A stretch of 6,531 bases of DNA from Candidatus Bipolaricaulota bacterium (GCA_027027485.1 JALVLL010000003.1:1-6531); one strand, 5' to 3'; positions 1 through 5,722 are shown, counted from the first letter of the stretch. The notes: generated by a model not told the origin, from the sequence alone. Translations and numbers: made by a program.

Positions 1-494
1 ACCACGCCCAGGATCTCCATGGCATAGGTCCCCTCGGGGTAGGCCCGGACCCAGGTATCGAAGAAGAGGAGACCCTCGACCCCGAGCTCCTCGGCTCTGC
101 GCTTGAGTTCCTCACCCTTCCAGCGAGGAAGGCGGCGGGCGATCCAGGTGAAGTAGCCCTCCCGGTAGACCAGGTCGGTGGCCTCCTTCGGGGAATATCC
201 CAAGACCTCCTCCAGGAGCTTCACCAAAAGCTCCGGCTTGGTCATGTGGAAGTTGTCCAGGGCGATGTCGTAGGCGGGGACGTCGTGGGCGAGGATCCTC
301 CCTTGGCGGTCGTATATCGTTCCCCTTCGGGCAGGGAGTTCTACGCGCTTTTCCTGGATGGAACGGGCCACCTCGAGCCAGTGATCGTGCTCCATCACTT
401 GGACCTGGACGAGCCTCGCCACGACGGCGAGGGTGCCTAGGCCGAGCAACGCGAAGACGAAACCCGCCCGCCTAACCGCCCTCTCCTTCCACAT
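1..494 (-). CDS. ftsI: class B penicillin-binding protein, FtsI/PBP2-like (partial, N-terminal 164 residues)
   Basis: This is the N-terminus of a septal peptidoglycan transpeptidase, an inner-membrane protein with a large extracytoplasmic part that cross-links septum peptidoglycan with the divisome. Residues about 11-32 form one hydrophobic segment (GFVFALLGLGTLAVVARLV) after a basic start, giving the usual N-in signal anchor. Residues 56-69 read RRGTIYDRQGRILA, the signature that opens the pedestal domain of class B PBPs. The catalytic SxxK, SxN and KTG motifs would lie beyond the left edge, so activity cannot be judged. The ATG at 494 overlaps the end of the upstream ftsL-like gene by 23 bases and has no strong Shine-Dalgarno, which suggests translational coupling. 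The rsmH-ftsL-PBP order supports FtsI; a SpoVD-like paralogue of the same cluster is the alternative. The frame is open to the window edge. Confidence 0.9.
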   Translation of the reverse strand, partial: MWKERAVRRAGFVFALLGLGTLAVVARLVQVQVMEHDHWLEVARSIQEKRVELPARRGTIYDRQGRILAHDVPAYDIALDNFHMTKPELLVKLLEEVLGYSPKEATDLVYREGYFTWIARRLPRWKGEELKRRAEELGVEGLLFFDTWVRAYPEGTYAMEILGV

Positions 495-798
495 CGAGCT
501 CGATCTCGACGATCCTCTCCGGCGGGAGGGGCTTCATCGTGGGCTTCCCTTCCCTCATCCTTTGGGAGTTCCATTGCTCGAGCCACTCCTCGAGGGCCTC
601 CGGTGAAGTGGCTTCCTCGAGGCGGTGCTCGAGCTCCAGGATCCGCCGCTCCAGCTCCAGGATCCGCACGAGGAGCTCCGAGCGCTCCCTGGACAAGATG
701 ATCTCCTTCGAGTTGAGCCATACATAGAGGAAGGCCAGTCCCCCGATCGAAGCGACGACCACGATCCCGAAAAGGATCCGGATGTTGCCCCTCCCCAT
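472..798 (-). CDS. ftsL: FtsL-like small bitopic cell-division protein (108 aa)
   Basis: This is probably the FtsL component of the divisome, which in known systems forms a coiled-coil complex with FtsB/DivIC and FtsQ/DivIB and helps activate FtsWI. The call rests on architecture and position, because FtsL sequences diverge strongly. There is a short basic cytoplasmic tail (MGRGNIR), one membrane segment at about residues 7-28, then a charged heptad-rich stretch at about 35-65 (RILELERRILELEHRLEEA) predicted as a coiled coil. The acidic, proline-containing tail ends in DVEGEGG. The length of about 108 residues is normal for the family. The gene lies between rsmH and ftsI, exactly where ftsL sits in most dcw clusters. 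The ATG is preceded by a GGGGGG run as a rough ribosome site, and the 3' end overlaps ftsI by 23 bases. Confidence 0.75.
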   Translation of the reverse strand: MGRGNIRILFGIVVVASIGGLAFLYVWLNSKEIILSRERSELLVRILELERRILELEHRLEEATSPEALEEWLEQWNSQRMREGKPTMKPLPPERIVEIELDVEGEGG

Positions 799-874
799 CT
801 GCGCCCCCCGATGAGGTTATCCCGGCGGGCCCTGCTGGCCCGGGACATGGGCGACATGTCCGGGGTAAGGTTTC
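799..874 (-). repeat. rsmH-ftsL spacer with two GC-rich hairpins
   Basis: The 76-nt spacer contains two adjacent perfect inverted repeats. The first has 7-bp arms GGACATG/CATGTCC at 843-849 and 855-861 with loop GGCGA, and can extend by three more GC pairs (839-841 with 863-865) past one mismatch. The second has 6-bp arms CGGGCC/GGCCCG at 826-831 and 837-842 with a 5-nt loop. Neither is followed by a T-run in the operon direction, so they do not look like intrinsic terminators. They may stabilise or mark a processing point between the two cistrons; that role is inference. Confidence 0.5.
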
Positions 875-1768
875 TCAAGCCCGGGAAAGCTTCCTTGCGG
901 CGCGTAACTTGGCCGAGCGGGCCCTCGGGTTTTCCTTAACCTCCTCCGGACGGGGGGTGATCGGCTTTTTGGTGAGGATCTCCACCTCGTCGGCGATCCA
1001 CCTCTGGCGGAAGGTGTGTTTCACGATCCGGTCCTCCAGTGAATGGAACGATATCACCACCACTACGCCCCCGGGGCGGAGGCACCTGATCGCCGCCATA
1101 AGCCCCTCCCTCAGGGCGTTGAGCTCGTCGTTCACCGCGATCCTCAGGGCCTGGAAGGTCCGGGTGGCGGGGTGGATACGGTGATAGCCCGGGGGATAGC
1201 AGCGGGCGACGATCCGGGCGAGTTGTGTGGTGGTCTCTATGGGACGGGACCTCACGATGGCCCGGGCGATCCTCTTGGCGTAGCGTTCCTCCCCGTATTC
1301 CCTCAGGATCTCGGCGATCTTCCTCTCGGGCCAGCGGTTGACGATCTCGTGGGCGGTGAGGGACTGGGAAGGGTCCATCCTCATGTCCAGGGGGCCTTCC
1401 ACCGAGAAACTGAAGCCCCGCTCCGGGTCATCGAGCTGGAACGAGGACATCCCCAGATCGAAGAGGACGCCATCCACCTCATCGATCCCCTGTTCGCGGA
1501 GTATCTCCTCGAGATGGCGGAAGTTGCCCTGGACCAGGCGGCATCTTTCCCCGAAACGGGAGAGCCTCTCGCGGGCCACCTCGAGGGCATAGGGGTCCCG
1601 ATCGATCCCGACGAGCTCCGCTCCCCTTTCGAGGATCGCCTCGGCATGGCCCCCGGTCCCCACCGTGGCATCGACGATAAGCTTTCCCGGCCCGGGTTCC
1701 AAAAAGCGGAGGACCTCTTCCACCATCACCGGCTCGTGCAGCCTGGGGACTTCATCCCTTTCCGACAT
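875..1768 (-). CDS. rsmH: 16S rRNA (cytosine(1402)-N4)-methyltransferase RsmH (MraW), 297 aa
   Basis: RsmH is a cytoplasmic SAM-dependent methyltransferase that modifies N4 of C1402 in the 30S P site and is normally the first or second gene of the dcw cluster. The start LHEPVMVEEVL (residues 10-20) is the family opening. The SAM motif is IVDATVGTGGHAEAIL (31-46), followed by acidic GIDRDPYAL (54-62). Further family blocks are VLFDLGMSSFQLDDPERGFSF (101-121, usually LGVSS), LDMRMD (127-132), HPATRTFQALRIAVNDEL (199-216) and VISFHSLEDRIVK (238-250), with the basic tail ENPRARSAKLRAARKL. All blocks are present, so the enzyme should be active. The ATG at 1768 has AAAGGAT just upstream. The gene diverges from the tRNA pair and no mraZ precedes it. 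Confidence 0.97.
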   Translation of the reverse strand: MSERDEVPRLHEPVMVEEVLRFLEPGPGKLIVDATVGTGGHAEAILERGAELVGIDRDPYALEVARERLSRFGERCRLVQGNFRHLEEILREQGIDEVDGVLFDLGMSSFQLDDPERGFSFSVEGPLDMRMDPSQSLTAHEIVNRWPERKIAEILREYGEERYAKRIARAIVRSRPIETTTQLARIVARCYPPGYHRIHPATRTFQALRIAVNDELNALREGLMAAIRCLRPGGVVVVISFHSLEDRIVKHTFRQRWIADEVEILTKKPITPRPEEVKENPRARSAKLRAARKLSRA

Positions 1769-1964
1769 GATCCTTTGATCTTAAGCCAAAGGGGAGGTCT
1801 CGGAGCGCAGCGCAGATCGGACGAGACAGGTCCGCGAAGGGGCTTCCACGAGAGGGCGTCTCCCATCGCCCCCACCGAGATGGGGACAAGGCCGCCATCA
1901 CCTGCGGGATGACCCCCTTCCCCCTCTCCCGACATACGGACCGTGCGGACGGGAAGCGGGGCGA
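1769..1964. other. gene-free region between rsmH and the tRNA promoter, candidate rsmH leader
   Basis: These 196 bases separate the divergent rsmH operon and tRNA genes. Reading frames here encode nothing recognisable, and no MraZ-like protein is present. No convincing promoter for rsmH was found; the best -10 candidate, TAAGAT on the minus strand at 1783-1778, has no matching -35 and would leave almost no leader. Two mutually exclusive hairpins can form: CCCCA/TGGGG at 1870-1874 and 1881-1885, or CCCATC/GATGGG at 1862-1867 and 1879-1884. A role as a structured leader is possible but unproven. Confidence 0.35.
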
Positions 1965-1993
1965 TTGACCCAAGGGGGGCTGAGGGGTATAAA
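1965..1993 (+). promoter_or_regulatory. sigma70-type promoter of the tRNA-Cys/tRNA-Val transcript
   Basis: The -35 is TTGACC (1965-1970) and the -10 is TATAAA (1988-1993), separated by exactly 17 bp. The first tRNA base is at 2005, so transcription should begin around 2000 with a very short 5' leader for RNase P to remove. The near-consensus elements fit strong constitutive tRNA expression. Confidence 0.85.
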
Positions 1994-2004
1994 ATTAGGT
2001 GGAT

Positions 2005-2080
2005 GGCGGCGTAGCCAAGCGGTTAAGGCGAGGGACTGCAAATCCCTTATTCCCCGGTTCGAATCCGGGCGCCGCCTCCA
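2005..2080 (+). tRNA. tRNA-Cys (anticodon GCA)
   Basis: A complete 76-nt cloverleaf. The acceptor stem GGCGGCG (2005-2011) pairs with CGCCGCC (2070-2076). The D stem is GCC/GGC (2014-2016, 2027-2029). The anticodon stem AGGGA/TCCCT (2031-2035, 2043-2047) holds loop CTGCAAA with anticodon GCA at 2038-2040. The T arm is CCCGG-TTCGAAT-CCGGG (2053-2069). The discriminator T at 2077 is the expected U73 cysteine identity element, and CCA is encoded at 2078-2080. Confidence 0.98.
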
Positions 2081-2156
2081 GGGTGGTTAGCTCAGTTGGG
2101 AGAGCGCACGCTTGACGTGCGTGAGGTCGCAGGTTCAAGTCCTGCACCACCCACCA
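2081..2156 (+). tRNA. tRNA-Val (anticodon GAC)
   Basis: A complete 76-nt cloverleaf starting on the base after the tRNA-Cys CCA. The acceptor stem GGGTGGT (2081-2087) pairs with ACCACCC (2146-2152). The D stem is GCTC/GAGC (2090-2093, 2102-2105). The anticodon stem CACGC/GCGTG (2107-2111, 2119-2123) encloses loop TTGACGT with anticodon GAC at 2114-2116, reading GUC/GUU. The T arm is GCAGG-TTCAAGT-CCTGC (2129-2145). The discriminator is A2153 and CCA is encoded at 2154-2156. The two tRNAs share one promoter and one terminator. Confidence 0.98.
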
Positions 2157-2158
2157 GA

Positions 2159-2191
2159 GGGGCCGCGGAACTCCGCGGCCCCTTTCTTTTT
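2159..2191 (+). terminator. intrinsic terminator of the tRNA operon
   Basis: The 10-bp all-GC stem GGGGCCGCGG/CCGCGGCCCC (2159-2168 and 2173-2182) has a 4-nt loop AACT and is followed directly by TTTCTTTTT (2183-2191). It begins 3 bases after the CCA of tRNA-Val and separates the tRNA transcript from gntR. Confidence 0.95.
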
Positions 2192-2236
2192 CGTTTTCCA
2201 GAGGTTTCCCCAGGGGCTCCAGAGGAAGTCGGCGGT

Positions 2237-2265
2237 TTGCTCATGGGGGAAAAGTGGTGTATACC
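2237..2265 (+). promoter_or_regulatory. predicted promoter of gntR, overlapped by its operator
   Basis: TTGCTC (2237-2242), a 17-bp spacer and TATACC (2260-2265) form a moderate sigma70-type promoter. The -10 hexamer lies inside the GntR-type palindrome at 2254-2267, so bound repressor would block RNA polymerase, as expected for autoregulation. The start of transcription is predicted near 2271-2273, giving a leader of only about 10 nt. Only three of six bases match at -35. Confidence 0.55.
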
Positions 2266-2267
2266 AC
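2254..2267. promoter_or_regulatory. GntR/NagR-type operator O1 (gntR)
   Basis: GTGGTGTATACCAC is an inverted repeat with one mismatched central pair, of the form GTGGTNTANACCAC. This closely matches the established DasR/NagR (YvoA) box, whose core is TGGTCTAGACCA. It lies 15 bases before the gntR start, over the predicted -10. Confidence 0.8.
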
Positions 2268-2281
2268 CCTGGGTGATGGAG

Positions 2282-3031
2282 ATGAAGAAGAGATTGGTGC
2301 TCCCGATCGACCGGGGGAGTCCGCTTCCGATCTATTACCAGCTGAAGGAGGCCCTGAAACAGCAGATCGAAAGCGGCGTCTTGAAGCCCCACGAGCTCGT
2401 CCCCTCGGAACGGGAACTGGAGGAGGCCTACCACATAAGTCGCATGACCGCCCGCCGTGCCCTGGAGGAGCTGGAGGCCGAGGGCTACATCTACCGCGTC
2501 CAGGGGAAGGGATCCTTCGTCGCCGAGCCCAAGATCCGCCAAGGGCTCCTCTGGCTCACCAGCTTCACCGAGGACATGCGGGAGAGGGGGATGCGGGCCG
2601 GGGCCAAAGTCCTCAAGGTGAAAGTGGTGCGGGACGAGCGGGTGGCCCGGAGGCTCGGGGTGGACCCCGGCGAGGAGTTCGTGATGTTGCAGCGGCTGCG
2701 GTTGGCGGATGGGGAGCCCATGGCCCTGGAGACCTCGTATCTCAGGCGCCGGTTCTGCCCGGGGCTGGAGGAGCACGACTTCACCGACCGCTCCCTCTAC
2801 CGGACGCTTCAAGAGGAGTTCGGGCTGAGACTCGGGCGGGCGGAGCAGACGGTGGAGGCGAAGGTGGCGGACGAGTTCGAGGCCAAGCTATTGGAGGTGC
2901 GACCGGGGACGCCCATGCTCTCCATGGAGCGCATCACCTATCTGGACGACGGCCACACCCCCATCGAGTACGTGCGTTCGGTGTACCGAGGGGACCGTTA
3001 CAAGCTCTTCGTGGAGCTCAAGAGGAGGTAA
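2282..3031 (+). CDS. GntR-family transcriptional regulator, HutC subfamily (NagR/DasR-like), 249 aa
   Basis: A DNA-binding repressor, probably of the amino-sugar genes beside it. The N-terminal winged helix-turn-helix spans about residues 13-80: PLPIYYQLKEALKQQIESG, then VPSERELEEAYHISRMTARRAL (recognition helix near 53-66) and wing YRVQGKGSFVA. The rest, about 88-246, is a UTRA effector domain, seen in TSFTEDMRERGM (93-104), ETSYLRRRFCPGL (150-162) and IEYVRSVYRGDRYKLFVEL (228-246). In NagR and DasR this domain binds GlcN-6-P or GlcNAc-6-P and releases DNA; the same ligand here is inference. The ATG at 2282 was chosen because GGTGAT lies five bases upstream, the operator and predicted start site lie before it, and family members are about 240 residues. 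The open frame reaches back to 2096, but only across the tRNA and terminator; ATGs at 2243 and 2276 are less likely. Confidence 0.93.
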   Translation: MKKRLVLPIDRGSPLPIYYQLKEALKQQIESGVLKPHELVPSERELEEAYHISRMTARRALEELEAEGYIYRVQGKGSFVAEPKIRQGLLWLTSFTEDMRERGMRAGAKVLKVKVVRDERVARRLGVDPGEEFVMLQRLRLADGEPMALETSYLRRRFCPGLEEHDFTDRSLYRTLQEEFGLRLGRAEQTVEAKVADEFEAKLLEVRPGTPMLSMERITYLDDGHTPIEYVRSVYRGDRYKLFVELKRR

Positions 3032-3033
3032 CC

Positions 3034-3049
3034 AGTGGTTTAGACCACT
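3034..3049. promoter_or_regulatory. GntR/NagR-type operator O2 (nagB)
   Basis: AGTGGTTTAGACCACT is a 16-bp palindrome with a single mismatched central pair. It differs by one base from AGTGGTCTAGACCACT, the classic DasR-type sequence. It begins two bases after the gntR stop codon and overlaps the predicted nagB -35, so it should control nagB separately from gntR. Confidence 0.88.
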
Positions 3050-3069
3050 AATCCGACCCTGGCTAAAAT
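3041..3069 (+). promoter_or_regulatory. predicted nagB promoter with -35 inside the operator
   Basis: TAAAAT (3064-3069) is a good -10. A 17-bp spacer places the -35 at TAGACC (3041-3046), a weak match lying in the right half of operator O2. Predicted transcription start is about 3075-3077, only some ten bases before the preferred nagB start codon. Confidence 0.5.
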
Positions 3070-3085
3070 CCCCCCGGTGATCGGG

Positions 3086-3811
3086 GTGGAGCTTTTGGTA
3101 CTGGACGACTATGAGGCCCTCTCCCGGGAGGCGGCGCGCCGCATCGCCCGTACCGTCATCGAAAAGCCTCCGGCCGTTCTGGCCCTACCCACCGGCGAGA
3201 CCCCCAAGGGGCTCTACCGCGTGCTCGTGGAGTGGTGCCGGGAAGGGCTTTTGGACCTCTCCCGCGCCGTCATCCTCAACTTGGATGAATACCTCGGCCT
3301 CCCCCGGGATCATCCTCGCTCCTTCCGCGCCTACATGCGGGAAAACCTCCTCGAGCACGTGCGCGTCGGGGCCCACTACATCCCCGACTCCGCTGCGGAG
3401 GATCCCGATGGGGAATGTCGTCGTTACGAAGAACTCATCGCTGGCCAGGGGGGGATCGACCTCGCCGTCCTGGGCCTCGGACCCAACGGACATATCGCCT
3501 TCAACGAGCCCGGGACCCCCTTCGGAAGCCGCACCCACGTGGCGGTGCTTTCCCCGGAGACCCGCCGCCGCCTGATCCCGGAATTCGGAGGGTTGGAGAG
3601 GGTTCCCGAGCGGGCTATCACCATGGGGGTCCGCACCATCATGAACGCCCGGGCAATCGTCCTCTTGGTGTCCGGCTTCGGGAAGTCCTCGGTTTTGAGG
3701 GAAAGCCTTCACGGTCCGGTGACTCCAGAGGTCCCAGCATCGGTGCTGCAGCTGCATCCCCGCCTTACGGTCCTCGCCGATCGCGCTGCCGCCGGGAAGC
3801 TGGTTCCCTAA
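3086..3811 (+). CDS. nagB: glucosamine-6-phosphate deaminase NagB (241 aa)
   Basis: NagB converts glucosamine-6-phosphate to fructose-6-phosphate and ammonium, the last step of GlcNAc catabolism, in the cytoplasm. Numbering from the GTG at 3086, the phosphate loop is LALPTGETPKGLYR (32-45). The block NLDEYLGLPRDHPRSF (65-80) carries the general-base Asp67. GLGPNGHIAFNEPG (130-143) supplies catalytic His136 and Glu141, followed by SRTHV. The position equal to E. coli Asp141 is Asn, as in Bacillus-type enzymes. The short C-terminus (LQLHPRLTVLADRAAAGKLVP) also resembles non-allosteric Bacillus NagB rather than the 266-residue E. coli form. The GTG at 3086 gives MELLVLDDYEAL, matching family N-termini, with GGTGATC ending three bases upstream; an in-frame GTG at 3077 (244 aa) would be nearly leaderless. 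The stop codon abuts that of nagA on the other strand. Confidence 0.96.
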   Translation: MELLVLDDYEALSREAARRIARTVIEKPPAVLALPTGETPKGLYRVLVEWCREGLLDLSRAVILNLDEYLGLPRDHPRSFRAYMRENLLEHVRVGAHYIPDSAAEDPDGECRRYEELIAGQGGIDLAVLGLGPNGHIAFNEPGTPFGSRTHVAVLSPETRRRLIPEFGGLERVPERAITMGVRTIMNARAIVLLVSGFGKSSVLRESLHGPVTPEVPASVLQLHPRLTVLADRAAAGKLVP

Positions 3812-4951
3812 TCAGAGGACCCGTTCCCCGCCTATATAGAGCCGCTGGACGTGGAGTTCACGGTCCAGGACCAGGAAATCGGCTCGCGCCCCTGGGGCTA
3901 GAATCCCGAGATCCCACCGATGGTCCGCGCGGGCCGGGACAGCGGTGGCCATGGCCAGTGCTTCCCGCAGGGGGACCCCGATGGAGACCATGTTGCGCAC
4001 CGCCCGGTCCATGGTGAGGGTGCTTCCGGCCAGGGCTCCGTTTCCGAGGCGCGCAACCCCATCTTTCACCTCCACGGGAAGCCCCCCAAGCTCATAGCTT
4101 CCGTCGGGAAGCCCCCCGGCGGGGATTGCATCGGTCACCAGGGATATCCTTTCCGGCCCCGCGACCCTCCAGGCAAGCCTCAACATGGGAGCGGAAACGT
4201 GGACGAGATCTGCGATGAGCTCTGCCACCACTTCGCTGGCCAGAAGGCACGCCACCGCCGCCCCCGGGTCCCGGTGGTGTACCCGGGGCATGGCGTTGAA
4301 GAGGTGGGTGGCCCGCCGCGCTCCCGCCCGGATCGCCGCCTCCGCCTGTTCGTAGGTGGCCTCGGTGTGGCCGATGGATACCGTGACGCCGAGTTCGGAG
4401 GCCTTCGCTATAAAGGGCAGTGCCCCCGGGAGCTCCGGGGCCACGGTGATGGCGCGGATGTTTCCCCCCGAGGCCTTCCAGATCGAAAGGAACTCCTCCC
4501 AATCCGGTTCCCGGATGAAGTCGCGGTTCTGGGCCCCGGCCTTCCCGGGGTTGATGTAAGGCCCCTCCAGATGCAACCCCAGGACCCGCGCGCCCCGAGG
4601 GCGGTCCCCCTGGGCCCGGATCGCCTCGGCCACCGCCTCCGCGGCGCGCAGAAGCCCCTCACGGGGCGCGGTGACGGCGGTGGGAAGGAAGGCGGTGACC
4701 CCGAAGCGGGCGAGCACCTCAGCAAGCGAAAGGAGGGCCTCCGGATCCCCGGAGTTGGTATCGAACCCCCTGTAGCCGTGGATGTGCAGGTCCACGAACC
4801 CGGGAACTACCAACGCCCCCACAAGATCCTCCCCTTTGGGACTTCTCCCCTCACGGATGCGGTGGATCCGCCCATCCCTTACTTCCAGGGTGGCCGGACG
4901 TATCACCTCCCAAGGCGTGTAGATCTCAACTCCCGTTAAGACCAGGTCCAT
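3812..4951 (-). CDS. nagA: N-acetylglucosamine-6-phosphate deacetylase NagA (379 aa)
   Basis: NagA is a cytoplasmic amidohydrolase-superfamily enzyme that hydrolyses GlcNAc-6-P to GlcN-6-P and acetate, feeding NagB. The metal and active-site residues are visible: His56 and His58 in VDLHIHGYRGFDT, Glu129 in GLHLEGPYINPGKAGAQ, His195 in SIGHTEATY, His216 in THLFNAMPRVHHRDPG, His251 in IADLVHVS and the catalytic Asp274 in LVTDAIPAGG. LAGSTLTMDRAVRNM (308-322) and the C-terminal GILAPGARADFLVLD strand block are typical. The length is normal for the family. AGGAGG sits four bases before the ATG, in a 10-base gap after the SIS-domain gene, so both are probably one transcript. The gene converges on nagB with no bases between the stop codons and no terminator. 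Its frame has a long antisense shadow that is not a gene. Confidence 0.97.
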   Translation of the reverse strand: MDLVLTGVEIYTPWEVIRPATLEVRDGRIHRIREGRSPKGEDLVGALVVPGFVDLHIHGYRGFDTNSGDPEALLSLAEVLARFGVTAFLPTAVTAPREGLLRAAEAVAEAIRAQGDRPRGARVLGLHLEGPYINPGKAGAQNRDFIREPDWEEFLSIWKASGGNIRAITVAPELPGALPFIAKASELGVTVSIGHTEATYEQAEAAIRAGARRATHLFNAMPRVHHRDPGAAVACLLASEVVAELIADLVHVSAPMLRLAWRVAGPERISLVTDAIPAGGLPDGSYELGGLPVEVKDGVARLGNGALAGSTLTMDRAVRNMVSIGVPLREALAMATAVPARADHRWDLGILAPGARADFLVLDRELHVQRLYIGGERVL

Positions 4952-4961
4952 TTGGCCTCCT

Positions 4962-5693
4962 CTAAAGAAGCGGGATCCTCCCGCGGTACCGCTTCAGGAG
5001 CTTCCCGTTATGCCCTTCGGCCCCGGGGAGGTGGGAGCTCAGCCAGATGGGGGGCTGGATTCCCCGGGTGTGCAGGAGTTCGGCCGCCTCGGCGGCGATG
5101 GCGTTGGCGACGAAGCAGGCGGCGATGGTGGAGGCCGGGCCCAGCCGCACCGGGATCCCCTCCAGCTCCAGCAGCGCATCCCCCGGGGGGACCTTGGTGT
5201 CCACCGCCACATCGGCCACCTCGAAAAGCCGTTTTCCGTAGGGGTTGCGGACGGGAAGGGATTCCGAGGAGGTCCTCGAGGTGATGGCGATGGTCTTTAT
5301 CCCCCGATCCCCGGCCCACAGGGCCGCCTCCACGGGGAAGGTCTTGACCCCGGAGTTGGAGACGACGATCAAGAGGTCCTTTTCCGTGATCCCGGAGCGG
5401 GAGAGGACGAGGGAAGCGTACCCCTTGAGCCCCTCCAGGGCGGTGGCCTTGGATGCCCCGTGGGCGAGGGTGACGTCGAGTTCCAAAAGGGGCCTTATCG
5501 GGGCGAGGCCCCCGGCGCGGAAGAAGAGCTCCTCCCCCACCATGGCGGAGTGTCCGGCGCCGATGACGTAGGCGATGCCTTCGGTGTGGACCGTCCGGGC
5601 CAGGTGCTCCGCGGCGGCACGGATGTTCTCTCTTTCCTCCTCCGCGATGCGGCGGAGGATATCGCGTATGGCGGCGCAGTAGTTATCCAGCAT
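4962..5693 (-). CDS. SIS-domain protein of the UPF0309 type (243 aa)
   Basis: A sugar isomerase (SIS) domain protein, expected to bind a phosphosugar in the cytoplasm; its reaction is unknown. An N-terminal helical region (1-36) precedes the SIS fold: YVIGAGHSAMVGEELFFRAGGL (42-63), the phosphosugar loop VVSNSGVKTFPVEAA (110-124), then IKTIAITSR (132-140). The C-terminal GAEGHNGKLLKRYRGRIP (224-241) matches my recollection of the UPF0309 family ending. It is not a full GlmS or a MurQ etherase. The start is the ATG at 5693, because GGAGG ends five bases before it; the in-frame GTG at 5699 lies inside that Shine-Dalgarno. nagA follows after 10 bases, so the pair forms an operon from the palindromic promoter at 5747-5776. 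Context suggests a role with amino-sugar phosphates, as an isomerase, etherase-like enzyme or sensor. Confidence 0.88.
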   Translation of the reverse strand: MLDNYCAAIRDILRRIAEEERENIRAAAEHLARTVHTEGIAYVIGAGHSAMVGEELFFRAGGLAPIRPLLELDVTLAHGASKATALEGLKGYASLVLSRSGITEKDLLIVVSNSGVKTFPVEAALWAGDRGIKTIAITSRTSSESLPVRNPYGKRLFEVADVAVDTKVPPGDALLELEGIPVRLGPASTIAACFVANAIAAEAAELLHTRGIQPPIWLSSHLPGAEGHNGKLLKRYRGRIPLL

Positions 5694-5699
5694 CGTCAC

Positions 5700-5722
5700 C
5701 TCCGGGGAGAGGATGTCCGGAG
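5700..5722 (-). promoter_or_regulatory. hairpin covering the Shine-Dalgarno of the SIS-domain gene
   Basis: In the minus-strand transcript CTCCGG (5722-5717) can pair with CCGGAG (5705-5700) across an 11-nt loop. The 3' arm includes the GGAG of the extended ribosome site GGAGGTGA (5703-5696). Formation would mask translation of the SIS-domain gene. The stem is six strong pairs, but the function is unproven. Confidence 0.45.

Noticed and set aside
246..440. Short plus-strand frame (64 codons) near the left end
   Set aside because: It is antisense to the ftsI coding region and has no supporting motif.
1043..1912. Long plus-strand reading frame (289 codons) opposite rsmH
   Set aside because: It is antisense to a clearly conserved RsmH, has a low-complexity Gly/Pro/Arg/His-rich translation typical of high-GC shadows, and matches no family.
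2096..2281. N-terminal extension of the gntR reading frame
   Set aside because: It would translate through tRNA-Val, its terminator and the operator; the extra 62 residues match nothing in the HutC family.
3491..3493. Asn in NagB at the position of E. coli catalytic-site Asp141
   Set aside because: Bacillus-type NagB enzymes also carry Asn in this GxNGHI motif, so it is a subfamily mark and not a broken active site.
4262..4288. 8-bp inverted repeat CCCCGGGT/ACCCGGGG with GTGGTGT in the loop
   Set aside because: It lies inside nagA where the codons (encoding a conserved HHRDPG stretch) explain it; no sign of an operator centre or regulatory position.
3920..4939. Long plus-strand reading frame (339 codons) opposite nagA
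   Set aside because: nagA on the minus strand has every active-site residue; the plus-strand translation is compositionally biased and featureless.
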